From: Antedon mediterranea | Lineage: Eukaryota > Echinodermata > Crinoidea > Comatulida > Antedonidae | NCBI RefSeq assembly: GCF_964355755.1 | Contig: NC_092673.1 | Location: 9,803,001-9,867,000, forward strand | Direction: 5' to 3' | DNA length: 64,000 nucleotides | Shown here: one piece after another, positions 41,115 to 51,000 of the stretch | Numbering within the stretch: the first letter of the stretch is position 1 | How the letters are laid out: each line of letters begins with the position of its first letter | Made by a program: the position numbers and the translations under genes | Notes under the pieces: model-generated | What the model was told of the DNA's origin: nothing | Databases searched by the model: none | Seen by the model: the letters and a program-made list of their open reading frames with translations, nothing else

Positions 41115-41905
41115 TACCCGGCCGGCCAGATATAGGCTGGATAGTTACAAAGTTGTCACAATATTTGTCAAATCCAAAAATTGAACACTGGGTGGCAGCT
41201 AAACATGTGTTAAGATATCTCAAAGGTACAATTAATCATGAGTTGTGTTACAGTAAGTGCTCTGAAAATTTAAGATTGATGGCTTATCCTCAGAGGACAG
41301 ACGTAGTACTACTGGCTACTGTTTTAGTTTAAATAATTGTGGTCCTCTTATTTCCTGGAAATCAAAGAAGCAAACCACAGTAGCACTGTCATCATGTGAA
41401 TCTGAATACATGGCACTAGCTGCAACAACTCAGGAATGTTTGTACCTTATACAACTATTAGATGGAATTGTTAGCGGATATCAATATGGGCCTATTCACA
41501 TTTTTGAAGATAATCAAGGCACAATTGCCTTAACTAAAAACCCAGTAAGTCGACAAAGGTCCAAGCACATTGACATCCGATATCACTTCATACGAAATGT
41601 ATTAAACGATGGTAAAATAAATGTTGTTTACTGTCCAACAGCTGAAATGGTTGCTGATATTATGACTAAGCCAGCAACAAAATTAAAGTTAAGTAAATTT
41701 AAGAATTTTATTTTTGGACAATGATGTGTTGTGATACACACACTGCACAATGTAATAATGTAATACATTTTATAAAATTAATATGGTAAATTAGAGAAAC
41801 ATTTTTATACTTTTATAATTTGATGAATATGCATGTTGTATTATATTTGATTTTTAATATTATTAGTATTACTATAAAATTAAGAAAAATGAGAACAAGT
41901 GGGAG

Positions 41906-42229
41906 TGTTAAAGTGTGCTCTCATTATACAATAAATGTTACCAATAGCCTACTGGTCATTCACCTATAGATAAGTGAAAGTTCCTGTTCTAAGAAATAGA
42001 TGATATACCGGAACTGTCCTCAGATCACAAAGCAATCCATCATTGCTTTGCTCACTCCTTAAGATGATAACATTCTTCTATGTGAATCACTCTTCCATAT
42101 TTATTCCTACTGTGTAGATGTGTACTTTGTATAGTTTATTACAATAAAGTTATTATAGTTCTAGATAGAACATTTGTATCTGCGTAAAATACTGTTATCG
42201 ATATGGCTCACAATCCTACAACCTTAACA
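41906..42229 (+). repeat. Copia 3' LTR
   Basis: Near-identical to the 5' LTR, with few differences (for example GCGTAAAATAC against GCGTCAAATAC, and TCTTCCATATTT against TCACATATTT). It also contains the ATG and first Gag codons. Confidence 0.92.
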
Positions 42230-42330
42230 ATTATAGACACAATATATATATGTTACCAAATTAATACCATTAATACAATTAATTACTAAAATAAAAACGG
42301 ACTAAGCGTTATTTCAGGAGGGTTTCTTTT

Positions 42331-42655
42331 CTGCGAGTTGCGAGTTGCGAGTTGGAAAATGCGAGTTACGAGTTGGAAAATGCGAGTTGCGGGTCGGAAA
42401 ATGCGAGTTGCGGGTCGGAAAATGCGAGTTGCGGGTCGGAAAATGCGAGTTGCAAGTTGGAAAATGCGAGTTGCGGGTCGGAAAATGCGAGTTGCGGGTC
42501 GGAAAATGCGAGTTGTGGGTCGGAAAATGCGAGTTGCGAGTCGGAAAATGCGAGTTGCGGGTTGGAAAATGCAAGTTGCGGGTCGGAAAATGCGAGTTGC
42601 GGGTCGGAAAATGCGAGTTGCGGGTCGGAAAATGCGAGTTGCTGGTCGGAAATTG
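42331..42655. repeat. 21-bp minisatellite, about 15 units
   Basis: Units of GGAAAATGCGAGTTGCGGGTC with scattered changes. As 21 is a multiple of three and the unit lacks stops in most frames, it is open in several frames on both strands. I treat the resulting open frames as by-products, not genes. Confidence 0.92.
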
Positions 42656-42660
42656 CAAAA

Positions 42661-44817
42661 ATAATTTTTCAAGGAGGTCGTACCATCCAAAAAAATAAAT
42701 ACATGAACCAAACAATCAGTAAATAAATTACAATTTAAATTTTGTTTAGTTTTTTTCATATTATGACCTGTTTAACAATTATAGACTAGTGATTCCTTTT
42801 TTAACATGGATGTTTAAAAATGGTTGAAATGAACTTATTTTGTATTTCAACACAAAACAATTATGTTATTGATACTTCATATTTTGAAATAATATAATTG
42901 TAAATATAGTAGATTAAAGTTATTATTTAATTTGTTTGCAATTACTGATAATGATACAATTACTAATAATGATACAATAAATTATGTACATGTATTTTTG
43001 CCTTGTTAAATGAGAAAATAATAATAAATTGGTAAGAAAAACTCACATTAAAAAGTACAGTTAGTATTGTTTACAGCAGGGAGGTGTTTACAGTATTTAG
43101 GTAAGCTGATTAATGATGATTAAAAACAGACATAATGGTTGGAGTCATCAGTACTACCTTGTGTACAGCAGATCCCATAAATAGGGCAAGGAAACACATA
43201 CCATACCTACAGATAATGGTCAAATTTTCAAAGCTATATTATTTTCTTAGAAATCATAGTCAATTCTTTATGTTTATAATATTTTTTTGTTAAACATTTT
43301 CAGACAAACTGTCCATAGATACATATAAATACATATGAATACAAAAAAAAGAGAAGAAATACACAGTTTATTATGTGTAACACCCATCAGAAAATCATGG
43401 AGAAGACCAATTAATGTATCTATTGAAATATAGTGCATCTCTCCAATTAAAATACATTCTGGAATCTAACCATATATTCATAATCTAACATTTTGTTTGC
43501 TTTTCATAATTTTGGAAAGAAGACTGTAAATTGTCAACCTAAAAAATTCATAAGAAGATGGAATATTGTTTTCTACAAATAATTTTCTCTGACTTAGATA
43601 TCGGAGTTGACAACAACAACATGCGGAATAAACACAAATACATGCTTTAGTATGTACACGTACAGTGCAGTAGGCATCTGTCAAATGTACTATGTGTATT
43701 TAAAGTAACTTTAGCAGGGTACAGATGTAAATACTGAAATCACTGGTTTGTTTTTAGAGAAAATATAACTTATAACTAAGATAATTCAAATTTACTTGAA
43801 TTGAATTGTTGAATTTAGGTGACAATAATCATTGATCTGCGCCCACAATTACATAGGAGAAGGAATTATTATTACTTATATACAGTATTGTTTGATGAAA
43901 TGTGTGATACAGTAGGTGAAATGAAGTTGTATTTTAGTTGTTGTTCAACGCGATGATCAAATATACAACACACTAAGAATGTAAAATTAAACTGTACATT
44001 TTGTTTTGCAAGTGAAAAGATGCAGTAGAGTCGCATATAAAAAACACTTGATCCTCAAATAAATGAATACACAGAATACATTAGAAAGTACTGGAATCAA
44101 CACAGTGTTGCTTGCTTATGAATTGGTTAAACTGACTGATTAAATGAGGAGATTGCACCCTTATTTATATCTTATTGATATATGGGGGTGCCAATTATGA
44201 CTTCATCGCATAACTTAGAGATGAGAATAGTTAGTTTTTAGATGAAACTTAAATGACATCATCATCTTTAAGAAGAAATTATAGATGACATCATACCAAC
44301 TTTAAGTCACAATCCCTTATTTGGTATAGTACACAACAAGTGTCCATGACAGGTAAATTTATGGGCCCTTTGGGAGTACCTAGTACAAAAGTCTGCATAG
44401 TGTAGTGCTGACTTATACAAGTAATAATATGTTAACAATTATATGAAAATGATTGTGTAAATAATAAAGTTAAAAGTAAAGTCTAAAAGTAAAAATGCAT
44501 TAAAAATCATGTGGTGGGCTAAACTGTCAGGCTTCTTATATTTATTAGTAGGTAGCAGACACAAATCTACAATGTGGACCTTTATCAAAGCAGTCATTAA
44601 TTGTTTTAGTAAAAGATACCTGCCCCAGGGTGGGAGTTAATTGCTTCATGGAGACCTTGATGAAGAATTCATTATCTTTTAAACCTACCACCAACCCCAC
44701 CTCAGCTCCTCCTCCCAACCAAGATCCACATACCATACATCCCTGAGATTATTTGATACAACATTACCTCTAAATGCCAGTATTTCCTTATACATGAACA
44801 TTCAAACAAACAAAAAT
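42661..44817. other. 2.1-kb non-coding stretch
   Basis: AT-rich; no exon, transposon protein or clear inverted repeat seen. Confidence 0.4.
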
Positions 44818-44819
44818 AA

Positions 44820-45290
44820 GCAAGTTAAAAAAAATCTGCGAGTTAAAAAAAAATCTGCGAGTTAAAACAAATCTGCGAGTTAAAAAAAAATCTGCGAGTT
44901 AAAAAAAAAATCTGCGAGTTAAAAAAAATCTGCGAGTTAAAAAAAAATCTGCGAGTTAAAAAAAAATCTGCGAGTTAAAAAAAATTTGCGAGTTAAAAAA
45001 AAATCTGGGAGTTAAAAAAAAATCTGCGAGTTAAAAAAAAATCTGCGAGTTAAAAAATTTGCAAGTTAAAAAAAAATCTGCGAGTTAAAAAAAAATCTGC
45101 GAGTTAAAAAAAAATCTGCGAGTTAAAAAAAATTTGCGAGTTAAAAAAAAATCTGCGAGTTAAAAAAAAATCTGCGAATTGAAAAAAAATCTGCGAGTTA
45201 AAATAAAATCTGCCAGTTAAAGACAAATCTGCCAGTTAAAGACAAATCTGCCAGTTACAAAACAAATCTGCCAGTTACAAAACAAATGCT
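44820..45290. repeat. ~19-bp A-rich minisatellite, about 25 units
   Basis: Units of AAAAAAAATCTGCGAGTTA, varying in the number of A. They drift at the right end into CTGCCAGTTAAAGACAAAT and CTGCCAGTTACAAAACAAAT forms. Shares the TGCGAGTT core with the array at 42331. Confidence 0.9.
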
Positions 45291-45492
45291 TGATTTAAAA
45301 ACATAAATGTTATATATTTATCAGTTATAATTGGATAACCCTTCTCTTTTAACATTTTAGTGAGCCACTTGAGTGTTCATTTCGATTTTAATCTTTTGGA
45401 TTTTGAACTCTTTACTTTGTTTTGTTTTTGTCTGATGAATGAAATAAATGAAAAAATATACATATTTGAAAATTCTCACTCTGTTTATATAT

Positions 45493-45526
45493 GTGTGTGT
45501 GTGTGTGTGTGTGGGGGGGGGGGGGT
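45493..45526. repeat. (GT)n microsatellite followed by poly-G
   Basis: ATGTGTGTGTGTGTGTGTGT followed by about a dozen G. Confidence 0.9.
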
Positions 45527-46420
45527 ATTAAGGTGGCACATAAGGAGATACTGGCATGTTTGCATTAGTAGTTATTATTTGTTTTTTGTACTAAAAACAA
45601 GTTAAATTAAATCAATGGCAATCACATAGATAAAAGAAGATAAAAGTTAGAACGCAATCAAGTTTAAACTATGTTATGTCCGACAGCTTCAGGCCCGTAG
45701 CCAGGGTGGATTTTTTATGGTTCGGGTGAAAGTATTTATTCTCTCGTTACTATCATCATTATATCATTACCATTAAAATTATAATTTTACATTGTTTCAT
45801 TATCCACATAAGTGTACATTGATTCATTGTATTGATTGAAAACATATTTTCACAAATCATATTAAAGAAGAAACTTGATGTAAAAAAATATTGAGTAATA
45901 CAGTAGCCTGGATTTATTTATATATGTTGTGAAGCTTTTAACGCTGTGTAGGCTACATAAGCCTGCAAACTCTCCTCCTACCCATCCTAGTAAAAAGTAA
46001 AAAAAAATCACTTGTGCCGCTTCCTTTAATATAGTAAGGGCAACAAGGGCCTTGTATATAATTACTAGCCCAGATACTAGCCAGGGCGGGAGTACGTTGT
46101 TGCATTGATGAAAGTTTAGAGAATCGACTGTCAATAGAAATAATGATATATATTTCAATCTTTTGTGGTGGTTTCCCATCTATTTTTATAAAATGTAAAT
46201 ATCAATCAATGCAGAAAGAAGTAAAAATAGAATGTAACATTCTCGGCTGTATATTAAATAATACAGATGTTTATAACATCTGCTTTAACTGTGTAATGTG
46301 TCATATTGGATACGGTAATGATTGAAATTGTTTGGCTCGCCTTCATAGGGTCAACTATATTGTGTTTTGAGAATATACCCTTCCCAGCATGTCAATCAAG
46401 CGAGCTGCCTAAATCTTCTT
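45527..46420. other. Non-coding stretch
   Basis: No exon seen. AGGCCCGTAGCCAGGGTGG at 45692 resembles the end of an invertebrate DNA transposon, but no partner end was found. Confidence 0.35.
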
Positions 46421-46424
46421 TAGG

Positions 46425-46690
46425 TTTTTATTTTCGTATATTTGAGTCTCCCTTTTCCTATATTTTCCTACTTTTTGTATATTTGGGTCTCCCTTTTCGT
46501 ATATTTAGGTCTCCCTTTTCGTATATTTAGGTCTCCCTTTTCGTATATTTGGGGTCTCCCTTTTCGTATATTTGGGGTCTCCCTTTTCGTATAGTGGGGT
46601 CTCCCTTTTCGTATAGCGGGGTCTCCCTTTTCGTATTGGGTCTCGGGTCTCTGGTCTCTGGTCTCGGGTCTCTAGTTTCGAAACACCCGT
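46425..46690. repeat. ~24-bp tandem array GGTCTCCCTTTTCGTATATTT
   Basis: About eight units of GGTCTCCCTTTTCGTATATTT, then short GGGTCTC/TGGTCTC repeats. It ends in TAGTTTCGAAACACCC, which resembles the complement of the terminus of the foldback element at 35949 (GGGTGTCACGAAACC), so it may be a related transposon end. Confidence 0.8.
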
Positions 46691-47034
46691 CAAAACACCT
46701 ACCGTATTTAAAAAATACATGGCCAACCTAAAATCAAAAGTGTATGGTTTTTGTTCATTAATGAAAACTAATTGATCACAGAGGCTTGTACTAGTAGGCC
46801 TACTAATAACATGGGTGGCATAGCTTATCAGAATAGTGTCTACATATCGTCTATTGCCTTATCTAATCATTAAAACCTCAGACTCAACCATAAATTAAAT
46901 CTGATCCATCCTCATTGTCTTTATTTTGTATTACTTTTAGAACGAAATGATTGGACAATTAGTTCAATTTTGGGGGGTTAAGTAAAAAAGTTGACACAGA
47001 AAGTATTTAGTTCATGAGATGATCACAAGTCATA

Positions 47035-48058
47035 ATGGCTTTCAAAATTCCTACATTATCTGTATCTAAGAAGAAAGTGTATGATATTTCAGGGATTCAA
47101 AAATTTGATTGGAGCGAAATCTCATTTCCAAATGAGATTGGGCGCGGGGCATTTGGTATTGTACATCGAGCTACATACAAAAACAAACTAGTTGTGGTAA
47201 AACAAATTATTACCGAGGATGAAGAATACAAAAAATGATGGCCAAGGAATGCAAACTAATGAGTGCTCTTCAACACAGGAACATAGCAGATTTTAAAGGA
47301 GTTTGTGAACAACCTTACTCTATTATGGTGGAGTACTTATGCTTTAGCTTTAATCCATTTGGATTTGCAAAACAAGTTAATGATCTCTCTCAGTGGTTAA
47401 CTGCTATTGACCAATTAGAGGATGTATCAGATATGAATGATTTCTCGTCAATAATTGTTGCGGACATTGCCAATGGACTAGACTATCTGCATCATCTTAA
47501 CATTATACACAGAGATCTAAAACCACAAAATGTGCTAATCTCCAACAGGCATTATTCTGAAATTAACTGTGAAACTTCAGAATTTTACAGGGAATTTCAA
47601 AAGTGTCCCATTCATTGTAAATTGACTGACTTTGGGGAAAGTAGATCTGACTTCGTTCAGACTAAATCACTTGTAAACAATGCAACAGAAAATGTCCATC
47701 GTGGATCTATGCCATATATGGCTCCTGAAATCCTAACACATGAATCACAGTTTAAAGCAAGTATAAATGATCTGAAGAAAATCGATATCTGGGCATTGGG
47801 AATGACGATTTATAATATCTGCAATCCTGGGGTAAAATATCCATATGAGCTTGACACACAGGAAAAAAGTCAATTTCGGTTTCAGAAGTTTTTGATAAAT
47901 CAATTAAAGAATGGCAAGCGTCCATCACATTCTACAAAATACAGTGATGTTCAAAAAACAAAATGGAAGAAGATAATGAATATATATTTTCGGTGCACCA
48001 TAGTAAATCCACTAGCCCGTCCAAAAGCTTCATGGATAGTCCGAGAATTAAAAAAATG
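47035..48058 (+). CDS. Exon 1: TKL-like protein kinase domain
   Basis: Starts at ATG 47035. The glycine loop GRGAFGIV is at residues 36-43 and the ATP-binding Lys in VVVKQI at 56. After a one-base frame break in AAAAAA (47229-47234) the kinase continues with ECKLMSALQHRNI, catalytic loop HRDLKPQNVL, DFG in KLTDFGES, GSMPYMAPEIL and the DIWALGMTIYN and LARPKASWIV late subdomains. All catalytic residues are present. The GxMPYMAPE activation segment and the N-lobe resemble the TKL group (RIPK/IRAK/MLK-like). The donor GTAAGT at 48059 splits a TGT codon completed in exon 2. Confidence 0.88.
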
Positions 48059-51000
48059 GTAAGTACAGTTTATTTTGTGACTATAAAATCAATAATTCTT
48101 TGTAATTTAATATAGTGCATTATTGTCTTTGTAATTTTATATTATTAAAGCTCAGGCAGGCATGATTTTTATTTATTATTATGTCGGAATAAATGTACAT
48201 AAAGAAAAAAATTATGGTCAAATAATTAAGAATTTGCCAGACAAACTTTTTCAGTAGTTATGTAGGTATGCTTTAATCTGATTTACTCAACTCTAGAAAG
48301 TTATAAAAGTGCAAACAAATTATATATGAGGATATATAGTGGATAAGTTTTGATATAGCACAAATATAAAAATCTGAAGTTAAATATAAACACCAAAAAT
48401 AACAAATTCAAGTTAATAGTCATCTGATACATTTTTTTACCAACCCGCTTTGTAAGTTAAGAATAAAATGAAAAGTGAATTTTATGTTCAGTGTTGAAAC
48501 CTATCTAAATTGTCATTCTATTACAGTGGTGGTGCTAGTACTAGTAGTAACATTGATGACTGCATTGACATTTCTGAAGATGAAGCCAAGTCTAGTAAAA
48601 GTGTACCTCATGAAAACAAGAGTCTTAATGAACATGACATTGACTGCAGGTAAGAACAGATAATTCTGGGTTATTACATCACAAATTGCGTAGTACAAGA
48701 CCAAAACAATTTATATTATAGAACGTTACAAGCTATAAATTATCTGCTGCTAACTTTAAGATAAAACAATTGATATTACTCAATTTAAAGTAAACTTTGC
48801 CTAAAATTTTAAATCCATTCTTTATTTTATTAATTAGTGACATTGATGACTGCATTGAAATTTCTGAGGCTGAAGCCAAGTCTAGTAAAGGTGTATCTCA
48901 TAATGAACATGACATTGACTGCAGGTAAGAACACTAAACAAAAATTAATCCATTATAACATTAAACAGTAATTCTATTATATTGTATTCTCTATCCCTAG
49001 ACAATTACCTAATTTACAATAACTGACCCGAACAGAAAATAACTGTTAATGATCTGTATAGAGAGCAATTTTTATTTTTCATTTCATTGGTCGATTGCAT
49101 TATTCTATTCTTAATGATAATAATAATAATAAAGTTATCGGAAAATGGAAAACTTGATTACTTAACAAGTTCGTTTCAGTATGCAAGACTATTTACAAAA
49201 AAAACAAACAATTAAAAAAAAGTAAAAGAATGTGACTAAACCAATTCTTTATTTTATTAGTAACATTGATGACTGCATTGACATTTCTGAGGATGAAGCC
49301 AAGTCTAGTAAAAGTGTACCTCATGAAAACAAGAGTCTTAATGAACATGAAATTGACTGCAGGTAAGAACAGATAACACTGTGTTATTACATCACAAGAA
49401 CAAACCCTTAAAGACCACTTTATATTAAATTGATTACATCATGATTTAGTAAAAAAAAATGTCCAGTATATTATAGGGAACTTTAAGATTTCTCATATGT
49501 CTGTATTCAGTTTACGTCTGCCTTATATTCCTACTTTTTTTCAATGCTAGTAAACTCTATAGAGGATTAGTGTTATCTGAAAGATCTTTAATTTAACATG
49601 ATGTATTGCAAATAGTAACAAAAGAGGTATGGCAAGGGAGAAGGTGAATGCTGCCATTAAGGATAAAACAATTGATATTCAATTAAAGGTATTTTTCGAA
49701 AATTAGCCTTAAATGTTTATTCTGTTCTTTATTTTATTAGTAACATTGATGACTGCATTGACATTTCTGAGGATGAAGCCAAGTCTAGTAAAAGTGTACC
49801 TCATGAAAACAAGAGTCTTAATGAACATGACATTGACTGCAGGTAAGAACATTACTATGAAATATGATCTTTATTTGATGATTTCAATAAAATTCTTTGC
49901 TAATGTAACAATCGCTAAATAAATATGTTAAACTGACACCCAATTATATAATTTAATTTATTTTATTCTTTCAGTACTGCTCGACAGGCTTTTCAGTACA
50001 GAAGACCTACTAGTGAATTGACCATGGTATGCTAATAATTTGTTTCTAGTTTTAAAAATACAGTAATTAACAAAATTTTTAAAGCTGTATTGTCCCCAGA
50101 AAACATGAAATATGAAGATAAAATAGACTTTGTAGTTTTAATTAATAAAGTTAATCACTTCCATAGGGAAAAAAAGTCAATCTGACCATTGTTTTGCCTT
50201 AAATAACAGTTGTTCAGATAAAAAATAATGTTTGGTCAAAGTGAATAACTATAACTATATTCAACAAAACAACTTAATTTAACGTTTTTTTGTAAACTTT
50301 GCCTGAAATGTTTATTCTTTTATTTATTTTATTAGTTTCTAATTTTGTTATGATACAGGGAAATCAGGATTTTGTTATAATGGGAGATTTTCATCAGGCT
50401 TCCGAGGAACAATTCTTCCATGATGCTGCAGGTTCTCAGTGCTGCTCCATAAGTATAATGGCGATAGTATTCAGCAAAATGAAAGCATCAGTTAATTGGA
50501 CTAAAGATATCATTCATGATATAATGATGCAAGGTGACGCTGTCCATGTGTCAGCTTTAAGAAGGTTGGGATGGCCAGATAAACGAAGAGAAAAAACACT
50601 TGATGTTGATGAGCTACCAGAAATTTGGAGCTATACAGTAGATGGAAAACATATGAAAGCCAGTGTTGGTACGCTTGAAGGTGGCAAGTTTGGCTATAGT
50701 TTACACAATTTGCTAACCGAGTCACTTGTCATCAATTCATGCTCTTATCTGCTAAGAATTGCAGATAAATGCACTGCCATCATAAAAGATTCCAGTGAAG
50801 GATGGAGTCTATTTGACAGTCACGCCTGTAACTACAAAGGGCAACGAGACCCTGATGGTGCAGCAAGTATGACAAGGTTTGGGACAGCAACAAGGTTAAT
50901 TGAACATTTAGCAACATCATATCCTGATGATGGACGACAAATTGATATTTTTCCAGTTTATGTGCAGATATTAGGTGAAGATGAAGGTAAGCAATCTGAG

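Larger units (their letters stand above)
38633..41724 (+). pseudogene. pol: Copia pol remnant: reverse transcriptase and RNase H, interrupted
   Basis: After the deletion junction, the frame gives the pre-RT region (ERKPPSYLEDY, ESKYWQTAMADEMKS) with a stop at 38920. Reverse transcriptase follows with RYVAKGYSQIRGVDYNETFA, QMDVKTAYLNA, SLYGLKQSGRNW and WVDDLIIA. The sequence is cut at 39456 by a LINE tail and at 39877 by a foldback element. It resumes at 41124 with the RNase H region (LSSCESEYMALA, FEDNQGTIALTKNP, HIDIRYHFIR) and ends at TGA 41722-41724. Another frame break lies near 41285-41340. Confidence 0.9.
37633..42229 (+). mobile_element. Ty1/copia LTR retrotransposon with nested insertions
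   Basis: 322- and 324-bp LTRs (TGTTAAAGTG...CCTTAACA) are flanked by ATTAT on both sides (37628-37632, 42230-42234). Gag, then reverse transcriptase and RNase H follow in copia style. Protease and integrase are deleted between the Gag zinc knuckle and the reverse transcriptase linker. The pol region is interrupted by a 140-bp LINE tail and a 1237-bp foldback element. A polypurine tract (GAACAAGTGGGAG) precedes the 3' LTR. Confidence 0.94.

Noticed and set aside
42286-42759. Long open frames on both strands across the 21-bp array (repeated RPATRIF, CELRVGK, CGSENAS peptides)
   Set aside because: They arise because a stop-free 21-bp unit is a multiple of three; there is no start context, splice signal or non-repeat coding sequence.
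50330-50358. Use of the upstream TTTATTTTATTAG at 50322-50334 as the acceptor of exon 7
   Set aside because: It would add TTTCTAATTTTG... and change the phase relative to exon 6. The acceptor at 50358 joins phase 0 cleanly. The upstream site seems to be a relic of the duplicated intron end.
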